The position numbers and the translations under genes were made by a program. This document shows, piece by piece, positions 22,765-34,072 of a stretch of 64,000 nt of DNA; within the stretch, counting starts at the first letter, position 1, and each line of letters begins with the position of its first letter. The stretch lies in NCBI GenBank assembly GCA_014607495.2, contig CP053150.1, forward strand, positions 13,660,495 through 13,724,494. Direction: 5' to 3'. The notes under the pieces are model-generated. The model saw only the letters and a program-made list of their open reading frames with translations. It did not search any database and was not told where the DNA came from. This DNA is from Carposina sasakii (lineage: Eukaryota > Arthropoda > Insecta > Lepidoptera > Carposinidae).

Positions 22765-25700
22765 AATTATTAAAATATTTTCAATAGCCTTTGGTTCCCG
22801 GAAATTAATCAGAATTAAGCGAAGCGATAACTGATGTCTATTCACCGGAAACATAGTCAATATTTCAGTGTTCTTGTACATTATCTACTGCGGTAGAAAC
22901 GGATTTCTCTATGGATAGTAAAGAAATAACGAGAAAGTGTTCGGAACGAGCGAAACGCGTTGTCAGGGAAATGCGGTGAACTGATACCTATGATTTTATT
23001 GTTCATGTAGCTATTCTTGCTCTGCCACAGAATAATTAATAGTTTAGTAACTATTAATCAGTGGTACAACTCTTAGTGTATATGTTGTAGGCTGAAGAAA
23101 GTCTTTCGTTTAAAAGCGTAGTTTATGAAACCTATAACAATTTTACCAGATTTTTTTTTGTATATTATCTAGTACATCAACTAAGTTTTTAAAATACTGC
23201 GAAAATACTTAAACAAAGATTACTGTACATTATAATACTTTCGCGTTTAATATATTTATTAACTTCATAACTTAAAATGAAAACTTACCAATCGCTAATT
23301 AAAAACTTTATGCAGTGAATGTCCAAAAATAACATTCGAGTATGTCTGAAACCTGCTAGCTGGTAGCGTTACCTCAGAGGTCACTCGGGAGGTCGTCGTG
23401 TGGACAAACAACGTGTTTTATATATGTCGATTGAGGCTTAAATGAACCACAGCCTACATGTTTTTCAGTAAACACACTACAATGATGTTGCCTTTAATTT
23501 TTTTTTATAATATTCGAATGTCATGATAATTTTAATTACAAAATTATAATATTAATTTTTATCGTAAATTATTTTTAAATTATTATAGCGGTTTTTTACA
23601 AATGACATAATCATCTTACATTTTTGAACTAATTAAAAGTATTAAGTATAGTCTGCAAGAATGATACGATAGTAGGAGTTAGTCACATAATTTTTCATTT
23701 TATTTCTTATATTTTATTGTACACAAATACTCTATAATTTATATATTTAATATTAGTTGTTCTTCTGTTTTACCTACTTCACTATGTCTTGGAAACTCTG
23801 CTGACACGCTTGTCTATCATGCCGCGTTTGCATAATAAATAGGTATTGGGCAAGCAATTTAGTAGCTTATGTTTATTATTAACAATAATATTTAATAACT
23901 ATTTAACAAGCCTGACCACAGGGTACTAAATTAGAGGTAAAAGTTTTACTAAACTATATAAAATCAGTTCAAATTGCATATAATGAGTAGAAATGTGCCC
24001 TATCCTATCGTAAAAAATGAGTTATATCTCAACAAATGTAATAATGAATTAGTTTTTATATAGAAACTAAATGTATTTTAATCTACATAAAACAGATTTT
24101 ACTAGAAAGTAATTAAACCTTTCAAAAGCTTTCTTTAGTTACATATACATTTTTATTACAATATTTCTGTCCAATATAATTTTAACGAACAAGTGTAATA
24201 ATGTTTTTAATATTCTAGCCCAGGGGCAACATCAGGATTAATTCTGATACCTTTAATTTATACTTTCTAAACCATTGATGTGTAACTTCTTTCATTGGTT
24301 TAATTAAACTTTGATTAATTAAACTTAGATAAAGATTCGGTAGGTAAGTAGAGCTTGTTATTAAGACAGTTATTAATAATTTCAGACACAAATACTGTTT
24401 TTTATGCCTACATAATATTGCAGTTTGTCCAATGGGGTACCAAAACTTCAGTATCCCGAAGGAATTCCTACGGCCAGGTTTAGCATCATTTTATTTTTAT
24501 ACATCAATTTGTAAGTTCCAAAAGGGTATATTTTAACATACATAATGTTATTTGTAATGATGACGTAATATCTTTTTTTAAATTGAATAAACATTAATTA
24601 ATTAAAATATTAAATAGTATGTATATGATTTTGCGCTAATTATGTGCCTGACGATTTAGTGACAAGATTTTTTGTCTACTTGACCTCATAAATTTTAATC
24701 TGGGTATTATGTAAATTAGGTCACTAAACGATTTAGATAAAAATAAATCAAAGTTATTATTACCAAAAATATCGAGTTCTGTATAGGTAATAATATAAAA
24801 TTACGCAACAAAAATCGTATATTTACATGAAACGCATTAATATATTATAAGTACTTTCTTTTTTAACTGTTTAATCCATTTTTGCAACAATAAACATTTT
24901 AAATCTAATTACTTTAGATACTTTTCTATTATTATTTTGAAATCTCGTACCTAATACCTACCTGTAAAAATTTGGATAGTCAACCGACCTCCCATAGGTA
25001 CGCCATAGACCTAAGTAGTTCTAAGTTAGCTAAAATACATTATTTTAAAGATCCTTTATAAAATAAATAGTTATAAAATATAAATAGATACAAACCCCAT
25101 TCAGAAAAAAAAAACCCCCAGAAAATAAAATAGCAAACTCTATTTTTAATGTCACATAAATCAATTAAAATCCGGTTAGTTACTTGACATCGGATGATAC
25201 TATCATTAATTATTTTTATCCATACTGTTCATCACATATTATCTTCTAAAATAAAATTCACATACCTACTTATCTCAAAAAAGAATGTTTAAGTTTTTAA
25301 CCTTTTACGAAAAAAGATATATGGTTATAATTTACTATCGTCCATCTAACGAGTTGATCGCCACTTTTGTTTTTCCATCTTTAATTGGCTTTTGTGAATG
25401 GTATTAAATAATAAATTACCAAAAAGTTTACTTAATACTTACCTATAGTTCTGATTTCATATTTATTTAATTTAATGACATGAGGTACCTATGTACCCAC
25501 ATTGATTAAGAGATAATTATTCGGGCCAACTGCAATCAAAATATTTTTATTTGTTTATTTTTAGTTTTACTCACATTTTTAGAAATTTCATGTTTATTTA
25601 GGCCCTCAAAAGTTATGTGGGTAAGTCTAAAATACGTTTAATATATTCCGTTAAGCAAAAAAGAGAAATCTATTCGCACAATAAATTCATTTGAACACTT

Positions 25701-26307
25701 GACACCTCCCAATGCCAAATATATCTGTCCGTAAAGCAAACATGGACAAAACAAGTTTATTGAGTTAAAATATTTAGGTAAAAAGAATAAAAATATTCAG
25801 AAAGTTTACATAGTTTTTTTTATTTATTTATAAGACAATTTTACAACAACCCTAGATTTAGCTTTTAGTGCTTACATACCTGCCTACTGCTACCAACCAA
25901 AAAAGACTGTTTTTCTAGTGACAGAAAGAAGACAGTAAAAGAAATATCCAAGAATCCAACATATGTAGGTACACGTTTCATGTAAGCACCTAGGTATATA
26001 TTAATCAACCAAACTGCTCATGATTAAAAGTTCTGAATTAATAAATATCATATGTTTTAATTACTAAATCCTTGCTCCGTATACTCTCATCCATAATCAT
26101 TTATTGATCTTTCATTTGAATAACAAAATAACCAATCGACGTAACATGGTGTAGATCATTGGCATTGTAGAGAATATAAGTAGTTTATTGCTAACACTGT
26201 TTTCATATTTTAAGATCCATGATTATTCATAATTGAGTAAGACTTTGTGCGTATTGGAAACGTTTAATGAAATGCGAGGGTATGCTTGATGTGAAAAGCT
26301 TTGTGAA
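22765..26307. other. Emptiest part of the window: very AT-rich
   Basis: No recognised repeat family and no open frame of note over about 3.5 kb. Composition is very AT-rich. It is either old decayed repeat sequence or intronic/intergenic DNA. Confidence 0.45.
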
Positions 26308-26523
26308 TTGCCTACTAAAAAGAACCTACCCACAAAATTTCAGACTCGAAGGCACATGTTTATTTTTACAAATAGTATGGAGAATTACTACACAACTCAG
26401 GAATGTTCATACAATCTTGAAAAATAAACATGTCATTTCGAGTCTCAAACTTAGGAAATTGGTTCTTTAATGTGGGCTATTTACATAGCTTTTCGCTTAA
26501 CATACTCCTTCTGTTACACCCTG
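26308..26523 (+). mobile_element. MITE family M1 copy, left end lost
   Basis: Aligns with the full copies at 41389-41648 and 42984-43230: AGAACCTACCCACAAAATTT, AGTATGGAGAATTAC, GAATGTTCATACAATCTTG and TTACATAGCTTTTCGCTTAA. It ends GTTACACCCTG followed by TA. The first ~50 bp of the left inverted repeat are missing. The open frame at 26267-26470 runs through it and is not a gene. Confidence 0.8.
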
Positions 26524-27556
26524 TATATATTGTATAGGCTTCCTACTGGCGCACAAACGAAGATATTCTAGTAGTATTATTTCACTAGATACGCCCATAG
26601 TTTCACCTCGAACCGACACCTGAGTATTAGATCTGACGACTGACCTTATAGCAATCAAACCAGTTCATGAATACGCCTATCAAGTTACCTTAGATTATCT
26701 CATTATACAAGCGATTACTAAAGATCGTTCGTTAAATTTCCATATTTAAAAAAGGAAAACAATCAACAATGTGTTTATAGGTAGTATGTAGGTACTAAAA
26801 ATTATTATCATCATTTCCACTGCTGAATAGAGGCCTCCACCAAAAACCTAAAAAAAAGGTGATACGAAAAATACCTACTAAGACAAAACTTTAAATGACA
26901 ATATTAATAATATAGCCAGGAGTTATCAGCAAAGCCTTATCCCAGCACATTTTAAAATACTACCTCCTTGGTATCAAAACACACGTAATTATTCGAAAAA
27001 CAACCATTTAACAAATAAGTGACCAAACTCGCAATTTACTCTATCCCCATATACAGCCTCGAGCACAGATAATTCCAGGCTAGAGTACCGTATTTACACA
27101 AACGGAAATCTATGTAGTATCTAGCTAACTAACCCGACTGTAACTAACACCGTGTATTCGGAACTTAACACGCAAGTTGAGGCAACTAGCACGGGCAATC
27201 GCGCTAATGTAAAATGCATTAAACTTACTTTGAACTATAAATGCAGTATGTGCTGCCAAACTTTATGAACTAGTTGCATTTGCAGTTATAATCTGATGCC
27301 CTAGTAGCATAGCATACTCAATTTAAATATTAGATTTATATTCAATAAGATAATATTTAAATTGTTTTTCATAAAACAGACCATACAGCATTTTAAAGTA
27401 ACATGGTAAAAAAGGCGATTAATGCTACATAGCAAACTCTTGCAACTAACCAGTTATTTTAAAAATCTATAATTCAAGGATAGATGACAATAAAATGTCA
27501 AATAAATTATCACTAGTATTACTATAACTTTAATTACAACGTTTCTTCTGTTCCAG
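26524..27556. other. AT-rich DNA, minor repeat scrap
   Basis: No gene recognised. TCATCATTTCCACTGCTGAA near 26810-26830 followed by AGAGGCCTCC looks like a decayed family E/RTE tail. Confidence 0.4.
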
Positions 27557-27771
27557 TCTTAAAAGTGCAGTCCTATTCAGTATTCCATAGCGCGAGCAAG
27601 TACGGCGGCGTGTCGCAAGCGGCGCGTGTGCGGATACATATAATTATATGTCGCAAGCAGGTGTCGACTAGATCTGTTAGTCCAGTACACAGGGACTTGT
27701 GTCGTGTAACTCGAACACTAGAATTAACAGGGTACGAGCGCCTGTGGCAAGGTCCTATCGATTATGATTGA
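27557..27771 (+). other. Possible exon edge with 68-codon open frame
   Basis: A pyrimidine-rich run and CAG (GTTTCTTCTGTTCCAG, ending 27556) make a good-looking splice acceptor. Just beyond, an open frame with higher GC (GGCGGCGTGTCGCAAGCGGC) runs to a TGA at 27769-27771. It opens at GTG, not ATG, so if coding it would be an internal or terminal exon. I recognise no domain. A possible donor, AAGCAG|GTGTCG, lies near 27654-27664. Could also be chance; no second exon can be paired with it here. Confidence 0.25.
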
Positions 27772-28105
27772 AGAAATCGGTTGCGGATGTTTTTAATAAT
27801 TTAGTACAAATAGTAAAAAGGTTAATCTAAAAGAAAGTTTCCGGATTCTGTAGGTAAAAATGTTATATTAGCGATTAATTTATAAATAACTAGCCAGGTT
27901 TGTTTAAAAAAATGAAAACATTAACTTTTTTTGGAAAATGTTTTTCTTATCTGACATTAAAAAAATACAAAAATTTCAGTTCAGGTCATTCCGAGATTAA
28001 TTCAGAAAAGTAATTGAACTTGATTTGATAGGATCACTCACATATAAAAATTAATATACTTTGCTTTTGCTATTTTAGCAGGGAAATAATGGTATTTCAG
28101 CAGCA
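27772..28105. other. AT-rich DNA, nothing recognised
   Basis: No gene or repeat recognised. Confidence 0.35.
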
Positions 28106-28225
28106 TGATATTTGTTTCAGAGTTTCTATACTTATCTATGTATTTACATACCATTGCTTAGTACCCACGACACAAGACCTTAGAGATTTTAATGTGTTGT
28201 GTAGTGTGTGAATATTTATTTATTT
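28106..28225 (+). mobile_element. SINE-b fragment, 3' part only
   Basis: GATATTTGTTTCAGAGTTTC, TATACTTATCTATGTATTTA, TTAGTACCCACGACACAAG and GTTGTGTAGTGTGTGAATAT match SINE-b as at 40785-40990. The tRNA-like head with the internal promoter is missing. A small deletion removed the GGGACTAGGTTAA block. Confidence 0.8.
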
Positions 28226-28774
28226 ATAATGATACAATATTTGTAAATAATTTATTAACGAGTTATTGTACTTAAATCAATCACAATATTATTATGCTAT
28301 GAATACCTAGCACTGAAAATAATTTAGAAAATCGCTACCGGATATGCGCCTAAACATAGCAAACAAAACTACATCTTCAGCAGCGTGCATTTAAATATCA
28401 TTTTTGTGTATTACACTGTTAGTATATCAGCTCAAAGTATTTTTAATTCTACAGTAGAGGTAATCAGGAACATTTTAGCTTGCTTTGTGTTAATATCCTG
28501 TCGGAAGGAAGGTTTCTACCGAATCGGAAAAAAGATAATAGTTGAAAAGATACCTCGAATTATGTGCATCCGTCGGCCTCTAGGCTCGGAAACCACGAGA
28601 GTACAATACACTTAGTATCAAGAACAAATTCAATGGACTACGTACATGTACGTTTTACATTGGGAGGTATAGTCTGTCGATTATTGTACGTTAGAACATA
28701 TGACTGTAAGGGAACTAGGATTTTTTCTATGGTGCAAAGGGCAGATCTGACTTCCAGATCTGACTGCTGATCTC
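28226..28774. other. Unique DNA, short overlapping open frames
   Basis: Open frames at 28385-28615 and 28564-28770 (+) overlap in different phases and carry no motif that I recognise. AGATCTGACTTCCAGATCTG near 28742-28765 is a short imperfect palindrome. Confidence 0.35.
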
Positions 28775-28870
28775 CAGAACGCCTCCGAGTTCCTTAATCG
28801 ACTCTTACAACATGCACGGAAGGAGATGTAGCTGATGTATTCTAGTGAAGTCCCGCATCAGCACAGCAGT
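28775..28870 (-). repeat. Family A copy
   Basis: CGAGTTCCTTAATCGACTCT, ACATGCACGGAAGGAGATG, AGCTGATGTATTCTAGTGAA and CCGCATCAGCACAGCAG. This copy and the one at 30548 define the end of the family that carries the AGCTGATGTATTCTAGTGAAG block. Confidence 0.7.
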
Positions 28871-28892
28871 ATTAATTAATTTATTGGTTCTA

Positions 28893-28935
28893 CATCATCT
28901 TCATCATCGTCAGCCTATTTCAGTCCACTGCGACT
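28893..28935 (-). mobile_element. Family E/RTE tail scrap
   Basis: ATCATCTTCATCATCGTCAG then CCTATTTCAGTCCACTGCGA is the reverse complement of the TGGACTGCAATAGGCTGATGATG tail. Only about 40 bp remain. Confidence 0.65.
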
Positions 28936-29086
28936 TAAATACGAAAAAGTACCGAGGCGAGAGCACATCACTAGTGTTTACAGATATCAAAACTATGAAG
29001 AGATCACGTAAATATAGATAAAAACTTACTGTAACAATAAGTATCGATAATTTAGTTGAATAAAATGCACGTAGATTTGAAGTATA

Positions 29087-29412
29087 CAGGGTGTTTGTGA
29101 CAGCCAGGCAAATATTGATACCATGACTTCAGACCATGATTCTGAGGCGGAAAACACAGAAAATTTTTCTGATTTTTTTCATAATCTAAGGAAAAAAAGT
29201 TTAGTTTATTTAGTTAGGCCTTAGATAATCTTAAAAATAAAATTTTAAGCAAAAATATATTCTCAAAAAAATTTGCTCTAAAAAAAGTTCAAATAACTGC
29301 TCAACCCTAATGGAGAGTCACAAGTGATCCAAAAAACAGTAATGTGTCACACAATAGCCAATAAGTACATTTAATTAGGCACAGGATCACCCAATCCAAC
29401 TGGCGCGGAGAG
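29087..29412 (+). mobile_element. MITE family M2 copy, right end lost
   Basis: Starts CAGGGTGTTTGTGACAGCC directly after TA, then GGCAAATATTGATACCATGA and AGACCATGATTCTGAGGCG. Farther in, AGTGATCCAAAAAACAGTAA and ACAGGATCACCCAATCCAAC match the copy at 59179-59631. The right terminal inverted repeat is replaced by a family A scrap. Non-coding. Confidence 0.8.
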
Positions 29413-29416
29413 CAAA

Positions 29417-29480
29417 GGGATCTCCCTTATGATCGACAGCTCTGGCTACTCCATTTCAGGAACAAAGCCGTGTCTATACG
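29417..29480 (+). repeat. Family A scrap joined to M2
   Basis: GGATCTCCCTTATGATCGAC, CAGCTCTGGCTACTCCATTT and CAGGAACAAAGCCGTGT match the last third of family A at 44930-44985. Confidence 0.6.
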
Positions 29481-30547
29481 ATATATGTAGGTTACACTAT
29501 CGTTGCAATACTAAAGATCATAAATCTTAGATTTTTTGATTCCGAGTTTGAAATTTTAAGTACAATATGAAATCAATATGCGATTGAGATATGCAATATA
29601 TCTCACCAGTTATTCCAATTGACTGTAAAAAATCCAATTTAGATGGTACTCGTACAAGTCCCACCTGTACGATATGCGTAAACCTAGATTTAATTTTATT
29701 CCCGAATAAGACACGAATGCCTTATTTCTTTTAGTTACTTGTACCTATATACAGTTGCGTTTTGCAAAACTGTGATATTGTTATTTGATGCTATTCTCAA
29801 ATAAGTTAAAAATAACTCCTTTTTTTCTCAAACGTTGTGAGATGATTATCTAATGAAATTCAGGTCAAGTTTAGTGTTGCATTTAAAGTTTAACTGACAG
29901 TTACATTATTTGTTACATATTTGGAACCGTAGTGTCACAGGTTGATAGATTGTGCATTCAATCTATTGTAATAACGAAAAATATTTGGGTGTGTCGTTAA
30001 TTGATTTAATTATTTCCTCTCTACATCCTATTATAATGAAATATGATGTCGAATGCACTGATCTTTTTGATCTGAAATTCAAAGTTTGTATTAGCCTCTT
30101 GTATCCCTCAAATAGGTATTACATTATTTCTACGAGACTACATAATTTCAATTATGAGGCATAGATAGAGCCGTGACTGGTACTTTAGTATTAAAATCAT
30201 ATTATACAAACGAATACAATTATTTTAGTAAAAAATCAACAAACATGACAAATATAGCAGACAAAACTGCCGGCAATAGCTTGTCTCGCATAAAATACAA
30301 AGAGATCTGTTAATTAGCTACTAAAAGGTTGTTATTAAGTTATTCTATATTGTTAGTAAGTTCACATAAAGTAGATTTTTTTGGATAATACAACTGCGGT
30401 GTACGAGTAGATTATCTCATAAGATTGGGGTCAAGTTTAAATCGTTATTCGTAAGGTTAATAGCATTATTGAATCAGCGAAAATTGCAAGTTTATAAATC
30501 AATAATAATGATTTGCACAAAGTTTTGTAAAAAATATTCTTGCTCTT
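29481..30547. other. AT-rich DNA, nothing recognised
   Basis: No repeat family recognised. An open frame at 29952-30164 has no recognisable motif. Confidence 0.35.
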
Positions 30548-30716
30548 CGAAGCCATAACTGCAAGATCATGGAGGAGATCATATAGCCACGTTTAGCATA
30601 GCAGGACCCTATGAACAGTGACATGTGGCTATCTCATCTTCTGAGAGAACGCTCAGTCGACTCTTATGGTATGCACGAAAGGAGATGCAGCTAGTTCTAG
30701 TGAAGCACCGCATTCA
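30548..30716 (-). repeat. Family A copy, long
   Basis: Reads in reverse through CATAACTGCAAGATCATGGA, CACGTTTAGCATAGCAGGAC, TCTGAGAGAACGCTCAGTCG, TATGCACGAAAGGAGATGCA and AGTGAAGCACCGCATTC. It links the two ends seen separately in other copies, so it gives the order of blocks for the family. Confidence 0.7.
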
Positions 30717-31434
30717 AATATCGATGCTGTGATAGTGAGATGGTTAATTTTCATTTACATTTTAAAAAATTTTAGTCCTACCAAAGATACAACAGTAAAA
30801 CTAAATAAAAATATAGATAAATAAATATAGAATATGTACTGTGCGCAGTGCGCACTCATAATATTCATAAATCTAACTGCAATTTACCCTTTTCTTTTAT
30901 AAACACATTTCCTACATCAATGACCATCAGTGGTAAGTCCCAGCTACTGTGCTATCCACACAATAGATTACCAACGCAACATTCACACACACGATTGAGC
31001 ATTGCACAATAACTGTTAACAATAAACGTGTAACAGATAACGTTGAATATAACGTTATAAAAGGTGCAGCCCTAAACGGACTATTAAACTCTTTTGTGAG
31101 ATTGTCACTATTTTTTGGAATGAATGGTACTATACATCGTGAATTCGTAAAAATGTTTTGGTTCTTCATTTGTTTATGCTAATTTGATTCAAAAGTAGTG
31201 TAATGTTGTAATTTTATAGCTGAACGTGGGATTCTATACATTTGGAGCTATTGTCAAATATGTTGCCCAAGTTCTCATAGATTAGGAGATTTTCTTTTCG
31301 TATGCTTAGCGGCAGATTTAGTATTGATAGATGTAGTGTAAGGGCTCTCCCCTATTTATAATTATGTCGATCTACTCTCATGCGGTCAACCAAGTGATTA
31401 TATGTAAGACTAGACCTAGGTATTTTATACTGTT
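30717..31434. other. AT-rich DNA, nothing recognised
   Basis: The minus-strand open frame at 30927-31169 has no recognisable domain. No repeat family identified. Confidence 0.35.
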
Positions 31435-31537
31435 TTAAAATGAAATTGTATTAGGCGTTACAATTCGGAAGTTCAAACATTCACTATGGGTCAGTGGAGG
31501 GTGTAGGGCCCGGTGGTGGGCGCACCCATAGTGAATA
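31435..31537 (+). repeat. Family D copy with perfect 13-bp inverted repeat
   Basis: AAATTGTATTAGGCGTTACA near the left and a 58-bp hairpin on the right. ATTCACTATGGGT at 31479-31491 and ACCCATAGTGAAT at 31524-31536 are exact inverted repeats around TAGGGCCCGGTGGTGGGCG. A reverse-strand relative lies at 57600-57935, where the same two blocks are about 250 bp apart. This copy therefore seems to be internally deleted, or the hairpin is a separate insertion. Confidence 0.65.
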
Positions 31538-31639
31538 TTTTATACTGATTCAGTCTTCCTACAGATATATGTTTTGTGGGTATTACACTGCTTGTTATCG
31601 TTTGATCTTTGTATACATGGTCTAAGTGACTCGAAAGCC

Positions 31640-31742
31640 AAGATTGTATGCAAATATTTGAAAAATAAACATGAGAATATTCTGTAGGTAGGTGCCTTTT
31701 AGTGGGCTCTTTACATAGCTTTTCGCTTAACATATACATCCT
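31640..31742 (+). mobile_element. M1 fragment, 3' part
   Basis: TTGAAAAATAAACATGAGAA, then GTAGGTAGGTGCCTTTTAGT and TTTACATAGCTTTTCGCTTA match the right half of M1. It ends near ATATACATCCTGG, directly against a SINE-b fragment. The GTAGGTAGGTGCC block is shared with 32229-32252. Confidence 0.65.
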
Positions 31743-31822
31743 GGTTACTTAGTACCCACGACACAAGACCTCAGGATCTTAATGTGGGACTAAGTTAAGT
31801 GTTGTGAAGTGTGTGTCTATTT
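31743..31822 (+). mobile_element. SINE-b fragment
   Basis: TTACTTAGTACCCACGACAC, AAGACCTCAGGATCTTAATG and TGTTGTGAAGTGTGTG. It carries CTCAGGATCTT where the copies at 11.4, 28.1 and 40.9 kb lack that variant; the copy at 32399 has the same variant. Confidence 0.8.
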
Positions 31823-31839
31823 TTTTCAGACTAAAATTG

Positions 31840-31900
31840 TAAAGCTATGTAGATCGCCCACTATGAAGAACCTATTTCCAAAATTTGAGACTCGAAATCC
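31840..31900 (+). mobile_element. M1 fragment, 5' part
   Basis: AAAGCTATGTAGATCGCCCA, CTATGAAGAACCTATTTCC and AAAATTTGAGACTCGAAATC match the left arm of M1. The terminal CAGGGTGTAAC is missing. Confidence 0.6.
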
Positions 31901-32144
31901 CGTAGTGTTGATGGACGCGCGCGGCTGGCAAAGCCACACACACGGCAAAATTACGGTTTAGGCAGCGGTAATGCAATTTCCTATTCTTGGTTTTACTTTT
32001 TAGTGTGGGTGTACATTAATTTGTTTGGCTGCAACATTGACTTTGTTAAAGTATTAGGTATTAAGTTGTGAGATATTTAATATGTATTAAGTAAATAAAT
32101 TAGTAACGTTATTTAAGTTAAATTGAAGTCCATACTATCTGGAA

Positions 32145-32205
32145 AAATAAACGTTCCCGAAAATGTAATCTCCTCATCATCACGATTGGAAGCATACCTG
32201 GGAGT
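32145..32205 (+). mobile_element. M3 scrap
   Basis: AACGTTCCCGAAAATGTAAT, CTCCTCATCATCACGAT and GGAAGCATACCTGGGAGTC match part of the left half of M3 at 56145-56210. No terminus is present. Confidence 0.55.
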
Positions 32206-32398
32206 CTCATAATTCATGAATGTACATGTAGGTAGGTGCCTTTTAGTGGGCATTTTTTTTTGCATAAACTTCTTTACATGGCAAGCATGTATACCTAAGT
32301 TTTTCGCAAGAGTAGTATCTACCCGTATAAGTACATAGCCCTACATTTTACAGTCCATACATCCTGTCCCCTACTCCTAACCGTTAATTATATACCGT

Positions 32399-32472
32399 TA
32401 CTTAGTACCCACGACACAAGACCTCAGGATCTTAATGTGGGACTAAGTTAATGTGTTGTGAAGTGTGTGAGT
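32399..32472 (+). mobile_element. SINE-b fragment, near-twin of 31743
   Basis: Identical over almost its whole length to 31743-31822, including the CTCAGGATCTT variant, with GTTAATGTGTTG in place of GTTAAGTGTTG. Together with the M1 scrap before it, this points to a local duplication. Confidence 0.8.
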
Positions 32473-32484
32473 TTTCATATTTTA

Positions 32485-32935
32485 CTGTCTCCCAACTCCT
32501 AACCGTTAAGGAGTTCTGTAGCTTCATCATCAGCACAGCAGCATTTTTTTCAGGCCCTACATACTAAATACATCGACCAATTGCAGTACTGTGGAGTTCT
32601 GTATCATTCAGCAGCATCAGATGTTGATTCAAGTAACACGTTAGAGTTTCCATCGACCAATTGCTGTACTGACCGTTAAGGAGTTCTGTAGCTTTATCAT
32701 ATGATTCGAGTAACACGTCATACACACTCTCATCGACCAATTGCTGTTGTCTCCCAACTCCTAACCGTTAAGGAGTTCTGTAGCTTCATCATCAGCACAG
32801 CAGCATCAGATGTTGATTCAAGTAACACGTTAGATAGTTTCCATTGACCAATTGCAGTATCCAAACTTCTAACCGTTAAGGAGTTCTGTAGCTTCATATC
32901 AGCACAGCAGCATTAGATGTTGACACCCTGAAGCA
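32485..32935. repeat. Irregular minisatellite, about 80-110-bp units
   Basis: ACCGTTAAGGAGTTCTGTAG recurs at about 32502, 32672, 32764 and 32872, with a partial GGAGTTCTGTATC near 32592. Units also hold ATCAGCACAGCAGCATCAGA, TTGATTCAAGTAACACGTTA and CATCGACCAATTGCTGTACT. Unit length varies because of internal deletions. I do not recognise the host element. Confidence 0.85.
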
Positions 32936-33200
32936 AACCTCATGATTATACATATACAAAGGCATTCCTAACCTAAGAATACTCTATTTCTATAATTGAC
33001 AGTTACAGGAATTAATTTGAAAAAAATGGTTTAATGGCGCAGAGTTTTTACTGCAGTAAACTAGATTTAGAGACTAATGAGCAATGTTGAAAAAACATTG
33101 TGAACATTAAGAAGTTAATGACTTTGCTTTGTGTTGTTTAATTAAGTTATTAAAGTTTAAATCGAATTTTAAAAAGGGATTTGCTTAATTTGAATTCATA
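32936..33200. other. AT-rich DNA, nothing recognised
   Basis: No gene or repeat recognised in this short spacer. Confidence 0.35.
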
Positions 33201-33454
33201 AATACATATAATCACGCCTTTATCCCTTACGGGGTAGACAGAACACCAAGGGCCGATAGAGCCACATGGTGCCACTTCTAACCAATTTTGAGGGTATAGT
33301 TGAGGTACAAGTTCGGTTAGTAGAGACAGGTGGTCAGCCCATGGCCTACAAAACACCAAGACCCTCTTGTACCTCTACTGACTTGTACAGTATGCCCGGG
33401 AAGAGAAGCAGCTGTAGTATTATACTTTTTTTTTTCACTCCCAGAGCAGCATAG
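33201..33454 (-). mobile_element. Retroelement family S1 copy
   Basis: Reverse complement ends CTGCCTACCCCGTAAGGG, AAAGGCGTGATT and a short TATGTATT tail. It matches the 10715-10970 copy through CACATGGTGCCACTTCT, GAGGGTATAGTTGAGG, GGTCAGCCCATGGCCTAC and CTCCCAGAGCAGCATAG. Read in the minus sense, one frame spells CSAYPVRDKG, close to ISAYPSGKEA at the end of the 49-kb LINE protein. Overlapping open frames on both strands here are by-products. Confidence 0.8.
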
Positions 33455-33716
33455 AAGATTAACTTGAATATTGTCTAAAATTGCTGCGAAAGAACACAAA
33501 GGTAGGATACATCGCGATCGATATCACCTTGATGATCAAAGTTATTGTAAATTTGGTTGGTAACATATTTTTAAACAAGTTGTCAACGACTATTAGCTGT
33601 TAGCGACTGTTTTCCAAATACAAGTAGTTCGAACCAACGTCAAAAGAGACAATCATTGTTATAGTGATAGGAACATCAATATTTGTATCTAAGTTTTTAT
33701 TTAATAACTACATATG
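33455..33716. other. Unique DNA, nothing recognised
   Basis: No gene or repeat recognised. Confidence 0.35.
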
Positions 33717-33730
33717 TATATATTATTATA

Positions 33731-34072
33731 GCGGTGATAGCCCAGTGGTTAAAACGTGCACCTTCCAAGCGGGAGGCGTAAGTTCGATCCCAGTCACGGG
33801 CCTGTACCAATGAATTTATTTCATGTACAGATTTTAATGTTGCAAAATTGTCACTTAGCTCGTGCCTCGGAAAGCACGTAAAATCGTTGGTCCTGCGCCT
33901 GATCTCTCTCCGGTCGTGTCGGCTTTCCGTCCCATCGGACTTTGAGAGTAACGGAATAGAGAGTGCATCTGTGTTTGCGCACACACTTGTGTTCTATAAT
34001 ATCTCCTGCGTACCTGGCCAATCTCCGTAGAGATTGGTCGCTTACTTAGGTCGAAATACGGTCGGAGATCAT
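33731..34072 (+). mobile_element. tRNA-derived SINE (SINE-a), full length, 14-bp TSD
   Basis: Head GCGGTGATAGCCCAGTGGTT with box A-like TAGCCCAGTGG (33738-33748) and box B AGTTCGATCCC (33781-33791). The body is the longer form: it keeps the GTAACGGAATAGAGAGTGCA..GTACCTGG stretch missing at 14.9 kb. TATATATTATTATA occurs at 33717-33730 and 34073-34086, a perfect 14-bp target-site duplication. That shows a complete and fairly recent insertion. Minus-strand open frames across it are by-products. Confidence 0.93.
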
